Source: Acidianus sp. HS-5 (GTDB taxonomy: Archaea; Thermoproteota; Thermoprotei_A; Sulfolobales; Sulfolobaceae). Taken from it: a DNA stretch of 64,000 nucleotides. Positions 8,435-17,186 of the stretch are shown piece after piece. Under the pieces are notes generated by a model. The model saw nothing but the letters and a program-made list of their open reading frames with translations. It was not told the DNA's origin and searched no databases. The stretch's first letter is position 1. Every line of letters begins with the position of its first letter. The stretch is from positions 558,001 through 622,000 of the forward strand of contig NZ_AP025245.1 in assembly GCF_021655615.1 (NCBI RefSeq). The letters run 5' to 3'. A program made the position numbers and the translations under genes.

Positions 8435-8662
8435 TTACCACCTTATGAATAAAATGACTTCAAGACCAAGCGCAGTTATTAATTCATTGTGGAAGAAGAG
8501 GGAAAAGAGTGGCGAAATCGCGAAATACTTTGGGAGCCTTTTTCCTAACAGCAAGAGGAGGAGAAGTGCTAATAAAAGAGGTGATAAAAATTCTTCTTTT
8601 TTAATAATGCTTAACGCAAAGAGGCTTAGGAGTGTTGAAATTATGAAGGAATTCATATTCAT
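8435..8662 (-). CDS. Small hydrophobic membrane protein upstream of uppP, 75 aa
   Basis: The product is almost entirely hydrophobic: helix 1 FIISTLLSLFALSII, a charged turn KKEEF, helix 2 LSPLLLALLLLLLLG, a basic turn KRLPKY, and a final hydrophobic stretch ending FIRW. Its last codons TGG TAA form part of the Shine-Dalgarno sequence GGTGGTAAAATG of uppP, only 1 bp before that start codon. This is strong circumstantial evidence for a real cotranscribed gene. An overlapping plus-strand frame is rejected. No family known; it could be a small partner of the phosphatase. Confidence 0.5.
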   Translation of the reverse strand: MNMNSFIISTLLSLFALSIIKKEEFLSPLLLALLLLLLLGKRLPKYFAISPLFSLFFHNELITALGLEVILFIRW

Positions 8663-8851
8663 AGGCTTTCTTCCTAAATAATAAAAATAACCTATATAGT
8701 CTATATATTCAATTATTGGATATATAAAATATAGATTTAATCTTGGCTGTACAAATCTTTGTTTTTATTTGAGAATTCACCAATATCTGAAATAATCTAT
8801 AGAATGCTTATGGCGAAAAAGCATAAATAGACAAAAGGAGAAGAATACCTT

Positions 8852-9217
8852 GTGCATTCACCAGCTTTAACGGCGCTTATAATCCTAATAGGCGTGGTTG
8901 TTTCAACTCTTGCAGTAGTTTACATAGCTTACACTCTCGTATCCAACTTTTTAACTCAACAATCTTACGTTAAAGTTTATAGTTTATGCGTATTTGAAAA
9001 CGGTACTGTAAAAGTATACTTATTTTCCCCGCAGAGGTTACAGATTAATTGCGTTAAAATTAACGGTGAGGTATTCCACTCCCAGCTTGCAGTCAATCCC
9101 GGGACTAATACATATTATATTAATACTGGAGAGGAGTTACCTCAATCTAAGGTTACAGTGAAAATATTCTTTAGCAATGGAGAAGAAGTTACATATAATA
9201 CATCTGTAGTTGAATAA
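8852..9217 (+). CDS. Pilin-like single-span secreted protein, 121 aa
   Basis: Starts at GTG 8852, eleven bases after the Shine-Dalgarno AAAGGAG. An N-terminal hydrophobic helix (LTALIILIGVVVSTLAVVYI) directly after MHSPA is followed by an extracellular domain of beta strands with Asn glycosylation sequons (ENGTV, YNTSV) and two cysteines. This is the layout of archaeal type IV pilin-like or archaellin-like proteins, but a clear KG/RG class III cleavage site is absent, so processing is uncertain. It may be a minor pilin or a signal-anchored surface protein. The TATA box is not obvious. Confidence 0.5.
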   Translation: MHSPALTALIILIGVVVSTLAVVYIAYTLVSNFLTQQSYVKVYSLCVFENGTVKVYLFSPQRLQINCVKINGEVFHSQLAVNPGTNTYYINTGEELPQSKVTVKIFFSNGEEVTYNTSVVE

Positions 9218-9262
9218 TTTCTTTGTATTAATAAGATTATGATTTCGCAATTTACTCAGTTT

Positions 9263-10444
9263 CTAACTCATCTTCTTTATCCATATTTTTGCTGAATGCC
9301 TTAAACCTATTTTAGTAGGCAAGTCTGTAGGTAAAGCATATTTACCTCTACCCACTTTTATTACAAATCCGTACTTAACTAGTGTGCTTAATAATTCATT
9401 AAGCCTAGAACTTTCCACGTTTTCCTTGAATAGCGAGTTAACTACGTCCCTTATCTCGCTTAAATTTCCTTTATTTCCTAGTCTGGACAAAGCTAAAATT
9501 ATCTCAGCGTACCTTGTAGGTGAGTTTGAAGTCTTCAGGAAAGTGGTGAAATCCTTTGATACTTCCTTTGCGGCCTCTTTTAATATAACCTTTATATCAA
9601 CTGGATGAGAGTGCTTAACTGCGTAAGAATAACTCCTTCCGAATAAAGCAAGCCATCCGGGTATCCCATCAAAATGTTTTACGGCATCTTCTATAACCTT
9701 ATCATCAACTTTAATACCTTCCTCTTTAAATCCTTCGGATAAAAACTCCTTTGAAGTTTCCTCGTTAAACCTCTCTAACTTTATTCTAAAGAATTTCCTG
9801 CCGAAAAACGGCTTTTCCTCCTCAACCTGGTTTAAGATCTCCTCTGCAACGCCTACGAAACTCCCGGAAACTACTACTACAGTGTTTTCACACCATTCAT
9901 AAATATCGTGCAGGAAGGAACCCAAATCAAAGTCCTTTACCTTTTTGATATTCTGCACTTCATCAATGAAAACTACCAAGTACTTCTTATTATCTTTTGA
10001 AACTGAGTCTAAAGCCCTAATAACTTCGTTTACGTCCTGAGTGTTAAATTCCCTCAATTTTATTCCAATTTTTACCCAGTTTAATTCTAAGATATCGCTA
10101 GGGTCTATCCCTAACCTATTTGCTATGATTTTTGATACCTTCCCTGCAAAGGTGTACTTTTTAATAGTTTCAACAGCTCCTTCAATGAAAATCCTTGAAA
10201 AAACGTCCATAGGATATGACTTTTTGTTCCCTATTTTTCCTAAGTTAATTGGTAAGGAAATGTGATCAGGAAGTTCGTTAAGGGTAACCTTAACGAGGCT
10301 TGTTTTGCCAATCCTTCTTATCCCTAACACAGCAGCAAAATCCTTGTGTAGAATGACGTCTTTGAGTTCTTCAATTTCTTTATTCCTATCAAAGAAGTCT
10401 TCCCTCCTAGATTTAGGTCTAGTATCAAAGAGAATTTCCGCCAC
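9263..10444 (-). CDS. Archaeal AAA/STAND-like ATPase (pfam01637 type)
   Basis: 393 residues. Walker A is GIRRIGKTS (about 41-49), Walker B YLVVFIDEVQN (about 153-163) and sensor 1 VVVSGSF. A C-terminal winged-helix region (ILALSRLGNKGNLSEIRDVV and onward) follows. This is the typical plan of the expanded archaeal ATPase family, related to MNS/STAND NTPases, whose cellular roles are mostly unknown; links to mobile elements and defence are often proposed. Translation starts at GTG 10444, about 25 bp after a TATA box (leaderless). The space between is filled by CCGGAA palindromes, suggesting autoregulation. The DUF72 gene ends 35 bp upstream. Confidence 0.8.
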   Translation of the reverse strand: MAEILFDTRPKSRREDFFDRNKEIEELKDVILHKDFAAVLGIRRIGKTSLVKVTLNELPDHISLPINLGKIGNKKSYPMDVFSRIFIEGAVETIKKYTFAGKVSKIIANRLGIDPSDILELNWVKIGIKLREFNTQDVNEVIRALDSVSKDNKKYLVVFIDEVQNIKKVKDFDLGSFLHDIYEWCENTVVVVSGSFVGVAEEILNQVEEEKPFFGRKFFRIKLERFNEETSKEFLSEGFKEEGIKVDDKVIEDAVKHFDGIPGWLALFGRSYSYAVKHSHPVDIKVILKEAAKEVSKDFTTFLKTSNSPTRYAEIILALSRLGNKGNLSEIRDVVNSLFKENVESSRLNELLSTLVKYGFVIKVGRGKYALPTDLPTKIGLRHSAKIWIKKMS

Positions 10445-10477
10445 CGGAATAATTCCGGAGCCGGAATTTTTAAATTT
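10444..10477 (-). promoter_or_regulatory. Promoter with CCGGAA palindromic operator abutting the ATPase start codon
   Basis: On the minus strand a TATA element (AATTTAAAAATT, about 10466-10477) is followed by TTCCGGCTCCGGAA (10453-10466). A third half-site completes the 15-bp perfect palindrome CCGGAATAATTCCGG (10444-10458), which ends on the GTG start. Three CCGGAA half-sites in 23 bp between TATA and start would block initiation when bound. Confidence 0.6.
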
Positions 10478-10478
10478 T

Positions 10479-11189
10479 TCAAGGCACTAACATTTTCTTA
10501 AACCTCTGTGCGTCGTCAAAGGAGTATACGTTATTAAATAGGACGTAAACTGTTATATCACGAATTACGACGTCCTTTAGTTTACGCAAGTCTTCATCAC
10601 TGTATTTATAAGAATAATTTACTTCCCCTCTCCCTATCCCGTGGAGCCTATAATACTTTGTTGGAGTAAGTGAGTCATGCCTAAAAGGGTCTACTACATG
10701 AATTACTTTTGCTTTATCTATTACTTCTCTCAGCAGGTTTAAATTATCATACCAAGAACCCCTGGGTTCCCAAGCGTAAATGAAACCTTTATCTAGGGTA
10801 GAAAAATAGTTTATTACCCTTTCAGCGTTATCCTTGGAAGGTTTAAACGAAGCAGGGGACTGGAAAACTACTATACTAGCGTCCAATTTCCTTGCCTCCT
10901 CAAGGGTTATTTCGGTAGCCTCCTCAACTACCTTAGTGTCTTTAAATGAACCGAAGTTGTCCCTTTCCCCTTGGAATTTCTTCATCCTCTTATAAGTTGA
11001 GGCGTTATACTCGTGTGTTATTACTTGCAAAGCCTTTAACGTCAACTCCACCTTATTCTCCTCTGCTAACTCCCTCCAATTGTTTAAAGAAGTCTCACTT
11101 ACTACGTCATAAAACGTCTGCTGTACTTCGAGGACGTCGAAATACTTAAAATACTTCGAAGTAAAACCGCAAGTTCCTACTTTTATCAT
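10479..11189 (-). CDS. DUF72 / YecE family protein
   Basis: I place the start at ATG 11189 (MIKVGTCGF) because DUF72 proteins begin with this strand and the longer frame would overlap sfsA. The TIM-barrel-like family signatures are visible: KVGTCGF, YFDVLEVQQTFYD, VVFQSP, YAWEPRGSWY and YYRLHGIGRG. About 236 residues, usual for the family. Biochemical function is not established; weak links to nuclease or radiation-resistance functions exist in the literature. It follows sfsA on the same strand after a short gap and probably shares its transcript. Confidence 0.8.
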   Translation of the reverse strand: MIKVGTCGFTSKYFKYFDVLEVQQTFYDVVSETSLNNWRELAEENKVELTLKALQVITHEYNASTYKRMKKFQGERDNFGSFKDTKVVEEATEITLEEARKLDASIVVFQSPASFKPSKDNAERVINYFSTLDKGFIYAWEPRGSWYDNLNLLREVIDKAKVIHVVDPFRHDSLTPTKYYRLHGIGRGEVNYSYKYSDEDLRKLKDVVIRDITVYVLFNNVYSFDDAQRFKKMLVP

Positions 11190-11214
11190 AAGATTTTGCT
11201 TAGAAAGAAAATTT

Positions 11215-11856
11215 TTAACGCTTCCCGCAAAGGGGGATGTCCTTAACGTAATATACTTTATTACCTTCAAGGCGGAATTCCTTTACCTCAACTTCCAGTC
11301 CCTTGTTAAGTGATACGTAAAAAGTTTCGGCGAACCTATTGTCAGTTTCTTCATTTGGAGAAAAACATATTGCGTCGTCCCTCATTACCAAGACTAAGAG
11401 CTTAGCCTTCATCCCTTTCTCGACCACTTTCATTAACTCTTCGAGGTGCCTCCTACCCCTCTCAGTCGGTGCGTCGGGAAAGAGGGCAACTCCATTCTTT
11501 ACCAGTGTGCAACCTTTAACCTCAACGTAAGTGTCACACAAGAGGAAATCTATCCTGCTGTTCCCCAATTTTACCTCAGGTTTCGCTCCAGGGAGGAAAA
11601 CTTTTGCAATTGCGTTGTGTATGCTCGAGTCAGTTATGACCCACCTCCCGTCCCATGCTGCAGTTACTTGGCAATTAGTTTTCCTACCTTCCTTTTCCCT
11701 TATTAGTATTTTATTCCCGGGGTAAATTAATTCCTTCAGCCTGCCCGGGTCGTGTAAGTGGCAAATTCTCCCGCTCTTGGTTTTTACTATAAACCTGTTT
11801 AGTCTTTCCTCTACGAAGTCCTCGTGAAGTTTTTCCTTGAATTCGTAAACTAGCAT
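11215..11856 (-). CDS. sfsA: SfsA family DNA-binding/nuclease-like protein
   Basis: 213 residues with the full SfsA pattern: an N-terminal OB-like domain (KTKSGRICHLHDPGRLKEL) and a C-terminal domain with a restriction-endonuclease-like core (IDFLLCDTYVEVKGCTLV, then ALFPDAPTERGRRHLEEL). The residues D, E-V-K and the TERG segment correspond to the conserved PD-(D/E)xK-like site. In E. coli SfsA was described as a maltose-gene activator, but the fold suggests a nucleic-acid enzyme. First gene of a probable sfsA-DUF72 operon. Confidence 0.9.
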   Translation of the reverse strand: MLVYEFKEKLHEDFVEERLNRFIVKTKSGRICHLHDPGRLKELIYPGNKILIREKEGRKTNCQVTAAWDGRWVITDSSIHNAIAKVFLPGAKPEVKLGNSRIDFLLCDTYVEVKGCTLVKNGVALFPDAPTERGRRHLEELMKVVEKGMKAKLLVLVMRDDAICFSPNEETDNRFAETFYVSLNKGLEVEVKEFRLEGNKVYYVKDIPLCGKR

Positions 11857-11899
11857 AAGGAGTTGAGGAGAGTATGAAAATAAAAATACTTTTATACCT

Positions 11900-12061
11900 T
11901 CATAACTTCTTCACTGAGTATCTTAACATCTGAATTCTTACCTTGTCTATTCCTTCATGGATTTCCGAGAAGTTCATAAAGGAAAGCCTTGCCCTTATGG
12001 CAGGAAGATTATATATGGAAATAAACCTATGCAAATTATATCTTTGCCTAAATTCCCGCAT
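11900..12061 (-). pseudogene. 53-codon C-terminal remnant, possibly a class V aminotransferase
   Basis: An open frame from ATG 12061 to TGA 11900 reads MREFRQRYNLHRFISIYNLP, IRARLSFMNFSEIHEGIDKV, and ends MLRYSVKKL. The pattern R-x-R-(L/I)-S-x-x-N-x-x-x-(E/D)-I-(D/E)-x-x-(I/L)-(D/E) resembles the last 50 residues of class V aminotransferases. The body of the enzyme is absent, so this is a fragment. An inverted repeat ACTCAAG-GAG-CTTGAGT lies about 20 bp upstream of it (near 12079-12095). Identification is tentative. Confidence 0.35.
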
Positions 12062-12159
12062 AACAGGTGGATGTGGGCTAACTCAAGGAGCTTGAGTAAC
12101 TATCCCTAACGCTCTAGATCCTTCATAATGTTGGGCATAGAATCGGTTACACAAATTTT

Positions 12160-12570
12160 TCACGGTTCACTTACCTCGATCCCAGTATACTTTTTGATCA
12201 GCTCTCTCTTCCCTAATATATCCTTGTCGAAAGTCAAGAACTTTGATACACCTATCAACACTGCCGAAGCTATTTGTAACACGTCGAGTGTCTTTAACTG
12301 TAACTCCGGAGATAGATATTCACTCTTCCTAAACAACTTATTCCAATCCACCTCCACTACCTCTACGTTAGAGAACTTTAGAGAGTAAAGGGTAGAGGCC
12401 TTTGCCTTGACCTCGTCCTTAAGCTTCCTAGAGTAAAAGGAGTTGAGCTCTACAACAGTTATTTCACCCGTGACCAAGCCTTCAACTCCTTTGATCTTTA
12501 TAGCCCTTACGTAGTTAGCGTCTTGCTCTACCAGTGAAAGTATGACGTTAGTGTCTATATATTCAGCCAT
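12160..12570 (-). CDS. vapC: VapC-type PIN-domain toxin
   Basis: 136 residues with the PIN-domain acidic set: D6 (EYIDTNVILSL), E41 (TVVELNSF), D96 (TLDVLQIASA) and D115 (LTFDKDI). These coordinate Mg2+/Mn2+ for ribonuclease activity; family toxins cleave tRNA or rRNA and stop translation. The start overlaps the antitoxin gene by 8 bp, the usual sign of a coupled toxin-antitoxin operon. Intact in length. Confidence 0.88.
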   Translation of the reverse strand: MAEYIDTNVILSLVEQDANYVRAIKIKGVEGLVTGEITVVELNSFYSRKLKDEVKAKASTLYSLKFSNVEVVEVDWNKLFRKSEYLSPELQLKTLDVLQIASAVLIGVSKFLTFDKDILGKRELIKKYTGIEVSEP

Positions 12571-12808
12571 ACCTTTCTTCCCTTAGGTCTGAAGTATCAA
12601 GTCCCTTATACGGGAACCCCTCCTTAAGCCATTTATTTACCAGCATTAAAACTTCCTCTTGCTCTTTTACCCTTTTCTCCACTACAGCTTTACCATATTC
12701 TATCAACATATTAACAGCTTCATTTTTAGATCTAGCAATGCCTAACTCTATCATCTTGTCTATTAGCCTGGCTATCTCCTCGTTCAGCTTAATTGTAATA
12801 GTTACCAT
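12563..12808 (-). CDS. vapB: VapB-type ribbon-helix-helix antitoxin
   Basis: 81 residues. The N-terminus VTITIKLNEEIARLIDKMIE then GIARSKNEAVNMLI is a ribbon-helix-helix (CopG/MetJ) DNA-binding domain: one strand for the major groove, then two helices. The C-terminal part (KRVKEQEEVLMLVNKWLKEG ... LDTSDLREERYG) would be the flexible arm that wraps the PIN toxin. It precedes and overlaps vapC, and such proteins usually repress their own operon. Confidence 0.85.
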   Translation of the reverse strand: MVTITIKLNEEIARLIDKMIELGIARSKNEAVNMLIEYGKAVVEKRVKEQEEVLMLVNKWLKEGFPYKGLDTSDLREERYG

Positions 12809-12871
12809 AATAATATATAGGTATATCCATATAATAACTCTTTTACCGCCTCTTATATCTCAACTGCTTAA

Positions 12872-13002
12872 TTATGTTCCTCTTAGTATTTCATTCACCA
12901 ATTTCGGATTAACTCTAACGATTTTTAACGGTGCAAAATCAGTTCATTGTCCTTTACATAGGCTATTAATACATCATTCTCCTTTACGTTAAGTATCTCC
13001 AT
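12872..13002 (-). pseudogene. Frameshifted small antitoxin (VapB-like)
   Basis: From ATG 13002 the frame reads MEILNVKENDVLIAYVKDNE then LI. A one-base shift is needed to continue as FAPLKIVRVNPKLVNEILRG T, ending at TAA 12872. The C-terminal part is nearly identical in pattern to the remnant at 16991-17125 (LKPEIVRVDPKLVDEILREE), so both belong to the same antitoxin family. No matching toxin lies next to it; the VapBC at 12160-12808 is a different type. Confidence 0.6.
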
Positions 13003-13062
13003 ATGTAATATTTAAGTTTTCACTTAAATATTCTCTCTTAAAGTGTTAATTCATATCTTAAC

Positions 13063-13116
13063 ATGTGATGAGAAGCTATCGTCTGAACTGTGAGGAGCGG
13101 TGTAGGGACTGATAGA
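13063..13116 (+). ncRNA. C/D box sRNA next to IS607 element
   Basis: Box C GTGATGA is at 13065-13071, followed by an 11-nt guide GAAGCTATCGT, D' CTGA (13083-13086), spacer ACT, C' GTGAGGA (13090-13096), a 12-nt guide GCGGTGTAGGGA and D CTGA (13109-13112). Every box fits the archaeal consensus and spacing. It lies 15 bp beyond the stop codon of the convergent tnpB, so it is either a host sRNA gene at whose edge the element inserted, or it travels with the element. Targets not searched. Confidence 0.85.
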
Positions 13117-13130
13117 TTGGGGTTTGGACT

Positions 13131-14426
13131 TCATAGGATTTCATAATATTTCATATCAATCCTCAGCCCTTGGGCTTCACCAAAGTCACGGGGCATTGCC
13201 CCCTTCACTCCTCTCCGCCCCTTTAGCGGGATAACCCCAACCCACACCTGCGGAATATCACGGATGTGGGGGAACCCGCACATCTTGAGGTAGATGTTCA
13301 GGGACGCATTCAACTGTCTATCTAGCGTGAACCCACACCTTTCACACCTAAAAGTCCTGCCGACCTTTCGGGAAACCCATCCACATCTGGGACAGGACTT
13401 AGATGTGAGGTATGGGTTCACTTCTTTAACAAATGAACCGTAAAAAGGAGCCTTGTATTTAAGCACATTGTGTAAAGTCCTCCACACAGTCCTCGATATC
13501 TTCTTTGAGAGGGAGTCAGTAGCATCCTCAAACATTGATTGTTTATTTAACTTCTCTATAGCGAAAAGAGTCAGAGGATACATTTCCAAGAGTTTGTTTA
13601 CGAACTTGTTGGCGTAGTCTAGAACTCTGTTCCTTTCACGGTGAGAGTACTTCTTCAGCAACTCCTTACCTTTTCTGCCATGTTTTGAAGCAAAAGACTG
13701 AACTTTTGCCCTCTTCAACTCCATTCCATACTTTATACTATACAACTCCTTTATAGAGAATGTTATGAACTTCTCTTTATCATAAGTGTCTAATGTGTAA
13801 AGGTTGCTATCAATTGCTAGGAAGTTGAGCGGAGTACTCCAAGGTAATTTATAACGGAACGGTAGGTAAACTCTGTCCTCCTTAATTATAGGCTCACCGA
13901 GTTCGAGTCTCTTAACTCTTTTAGAGAACCATGCGTGTGACCATGAAAATGTAATGTACTCGTAAGGTTTAACAGTTACCCTAACTGACTCGCCCTCCAC
14001 CTTTCTCAGCGTCGATTTTACCCTAACATAAACCTTCTTTAACGTGGGTTTCCTAAGTGATGCTTGCCCCTTCTCAGCCCTCCTCTCCCAACTCTTCAGG
14101 ATTGAGTAAGCATCGTTTATTGCCTTATCAACGTAATGCGAAGCTAGGACGTTAATCCTCTCTAGTTCATCCCTTAACCCCTTGTATACCTCCTTCTTCT
14201 TAGGTAAGGTTATTTTCACCTTTGTAAGTACTTTCTTACCCTTCTTAACTTCCTTCCTCTCTACCTTAGTCCTCTCCCACAACCAGTCTAATATCTTTTG
14301 TAGTAGGACTTTGTAGTTCTCTAATAATGTCCTGCTCTCCTCCTTCTTATCGTTCTTTATGGAGTACGTTAGGTAAATATACTCCTCTTCTGGTTGGAAT
14401 GATTTAAGCCTTAAGTTCCTCGACAC
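13131..14426 (-). CDS. tnpB: TnpB RNA-guided nuclease of the IS607 element
   Basis: 431 residues with an intact RuvC-like site: D in FLAIDSNLYTLD, E in LFAIEKLNKQSM and D in LDRQLNASLNIY. The zinc ribbon is CPRCGWVSRKVG ... CERCG. TnpB proteins are RNA-guided DNA nucleases, ancestors of Cas12. They use an omega RNA encoded at the 3' end of their own gene to cut the empty donor site and so help keep the element in the genome. The guide should therefore lie around and just beyond 13131. Translation overlaps the end of tnpA, implying coupling. Confidence 0.88.
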   Translation of the reverse strand: MSRNLRLKSFQPEEEYIYLTYSIKNDKKEESRTLLENYKVLLQKILDWLWERTKVERKEVKKGKKVLTKVKITLPKKKEVYKGLRDELERINVLASHYVDKAINDAYSILKSWERRAEKGQASLRKPTLKKVYVRVKSTLRKVEGESVRVTVKPYEYITFSWSHAWFSKRVKRLELGEPIIKEDRVYLPFRYKLPWSTPLNFLAIDSNLYTLDTYDKEKFITFSIKELYSIKYGMELKRAKVQSFASKHGRKGKELLKKYSHRERNRVLDYANKFVNKLLEMYPLTLFAIEKLNKQSMFEDATDSLSKKISRTVWRTLHNVLKYKAPFYGSFVKEVNPYLTSKSCPRCGWVSRKVGRTFRCERCGFTLDRQLNASLNIYLKMCGFPHIRDIPQVWVGVIPLKGRRGVKGAMPRDFGEAQGLRIDMKYYEIL

Positions 14427-14988
14427 ACTTCTTCACCTTTTCATACTTATGGCTCCTCGTACCGTACAACTTCCCGCTAAAGGAGACTAGGATTGAGACC
14501 AGGTCCTCTATCAACTCTTGTTCTGGTGTTTTGTCCTCATTGTTTAACACTACTATTTCGCAGTTATGTGCATCGCACACTTCTTCAAGGATTTCAAAAC
14601 CGAACCTAACTAGTCTGTCTGGGTATGCAATGACTACCTTTGCCACTTCATTGTTCAGTACCATCCTCAATAACTTGAGGAATCCCTTCCTCTTCATATT
14701 TAGTCCAGATTCTATGTCCGTTATTACCTGGTCGTAGTCCTTAACGTTCTCCTCTAGGTATTTTACTTGGTTTATTAAGTCGTCTCTTTGTGTGTTTGAT
14801 GATACTCTAGCATAAAGGATCACTTTCCTCTTTTTAACAATCCCCATTAATTTCTCTACATCTTCTTCTCTGAACCTCCATTTTCCGCTCTGTAGTATTA
14901 CTGGCTTAATATAACCCTTCTTAACGTATTCTCTAAGAGTTGCATAGGATATCCCTAGACGTTGGCAGACTTCTTTGGGTCTTAGCAT
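14404..14988 (-). CDS. tnpA: IS607-type serine recombinase (TnpA)
   Basis: 194 residues. Residues 1-50 form a MerR-like helix-turn-helix (MLRPKEVCQRLGISYATLRE, then WRFREEDVEKLM). The rest is a serine-resolvase catalytic domain beginning ILYARVSSNTQRDDLINQV, where Ser of ARVSS is the nucleophile, followed by DIESGLNMKRKGF and the Arg-rich YPDRLVRFGFE. It catalyses transposition through a circular intermediate with little target specificity. Appears intact, so the element may be active. Confidence 0.88.
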   Translation of the reverse strand: MLRPKEVCQRLGISYATLREYVKKGYIKPVILQSGKWRFREEDVEKLMGIVKKRKVILYARVSSNTQRDDLINQVKYLEENVKDYDQVITDIESGLNMKRKGFLKLLRMVLNNEVAKVVIAYPDRLVRFGFEILEEVCDAHNCEIVVLNNEDKTPEQELIEDLVSILVSFSGKLYGTRSHKYEKVKKCVEELKA

Positions 14989-15061
14989 TGTATAAGAGTT
15001 TGTGATGAAATAATATAAATTTTATGGTATATCAGAAACTGTTGACAACGGCTTTTTTGCC

Positions 15062-15416
15062 TTAAACCGTTAAGTCCTCAATAAATACCACATTGCTAAA
15101 CTCTTCTTTATCTATTACGTTAAGCAGTTCCTTTTCTTTCTTGAATAAGGCTTTAACGCCTAGACGATGTGCAATAACATGGCAGTCTCGCAAAGCTAGT
15201 ACTTTCCTTTAATTTCTCCAGCCTCTATTGCAATTTCCTCGTTTACCTCTGTAACTTTTAATTTTGTCACCAACCATGCAATAAACCTTCTAGTTAGCTT
15301 GTCCGAATTATATGGCTTAGTAGCTTACATATACAGTTTCGCTTAAAGTTATTGGAGTAATATAAAGGTTATTGTCACTTTCCAATAGCGTTTTAACCTT
15401 ATCGTAGTTTTTACAA
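15062..15416 (-). pseudogene. vapC (PIN domain), distal part, split from its start by a TnpB element
   Basis: Reading the minus strand gives YDKVKTLLESDNNLYITPIT with LSETVYVSY, then (shifted) KPYNSDKLTRRFIAWLVTKL, KVTEVNEEIAIEAGEIKGKY, then ALRDCHVIAHRLGVKALFKK and FIEDLTV at TAA 15062. This is the body of a PIN-domain toxin with at least two frame breaks. The first codons of the same toxin (KFSADTGVLID) are found at about 16965-17010 on the same strand, beyond the TnpB element. The gene was therefore interrupted by insertion and then decayed. Confidence 0.75.
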
Positions 15417-16682
<1,266 letters not shown>

Positions 16683-16689
16683 GTTAATG

Positions 16690-16870
16690 TAGTATTTACC
16701 CGTGGCGTAACTTATCCTTACTTTTAGCCACTTTTAATTCCGCCACGGGCACACCTCATCATACACAGTCACCCTTAAATCATTGGAGCTAGTTGAGGGA
16801 AACACTAATACCCTCCCATCCGGTTTTCACTCCCACCCTCGTGAGCAGTGCCCGTCATCAGTTGGGGGGT
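16690..16870 (-). mobile_element. IS remnant with terminal stem-loop (copy A)
   Basis: The minus strand shares several blocks with 22260-22600: GGGCACTGCTCACGAGGGT, GTGTTTCCCTC, TGTGTATGAT, GAGGTGTGCCCGTGG, CTAAAAGTAAG and TACGCCACGGGTAAA. The last part forms a stem with perfect 9-bp arms CCCGTGGCG / CGCCACGGG. In this copy the coding part has several stops. Together with the TnpB element it separates the two halves of a vapC gene. Probably the decayed end of an insertion sequence whose family I cannot name. Confidence 0.55.
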
Positions 16871-16964
16871 CATTAATAGAAAATATACTGTAATTCTATA
16901 TAAATATAACATAATCAAAAACGATATTTAGAAGTAATTAAAAATGACGATTAGTTAGTAAAAG

Positions 16965-17125
16965 AGTTGCAGTCTATCAAAACTCCAGTATCAGCTGAGA
17001 ATTTCCCTTTCCTTTCTTTCTTCCACGTCCTTTTCTTCTCTTAGAATTTCATCTACTAGTTTAGGGTCCACCCTGACAATTTCAGGCTTTAACGGACGCA
17101 ATGCTGTTCCACTAAGTATAAGGTA
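16965..17125 (-). pseudogene. vapB end and vapC start of the interrupted VapBC locus
   Basis: On the minus strand a frame entering near 17125 reads ILSGTALRPLKPEIVRVDPK then LVDEILREEKDVEERKERE and stops at TGA 16991: the C-terminal half of a VapB-type antitoxin. Overlapping it, a second frame begins KGKFSADTGVLIDC, the first strand and catalytic Asp of a PIN toxin, then fails after about 20 codons. The remaining PIN sequence lies at 15062-15416. The antitoxin N-terminus is missing or decayed toward 17186. Confidence 0.65.
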
Positions 17126-17186
17126 TTAAGCACACATTAAAATCCCTTTACCTCTATTTTATAACCTCTTACGCGTATAGAATATA

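Larger units (their letters stand above)
13131..14988 (-). mobile_element. IS607-family insertion sequence
   Basis: The element carries the two-gene signature of the IS607 family: a small serine recombinase with an N-terminal MerR-like helix-turn-helix, and TnpB overlapping it by 23 bp. Both frames are intact. Exact ends were not determined because IS607 elements lack inverted repeats and target duplications. The right end should lie a little beyond 13131 (at most to the C/D sRNA) and the left end between 14989 and about 15060. Confidence 0.85.

Noticed and set aside
8415..8681. 88-codon plus-strand frame over the small membrane gene
   Set aside because: Low-complexity basic product, no ribosome binding site, antisense to a gene coupled to uppP.
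11215..11270. Longer N-terminus for the DUF72 protein starting at 11270
   Set aside because: It would overlap sfsA by 56 bp, and the added residues are unrelated to the family start MIKVGTCGF.
14993..15030. GTGATGA upstream of the IS607 recombinase gene
   Set aside because: No D' or C' box at the required spacing; probably part of the IS left end or promoter.
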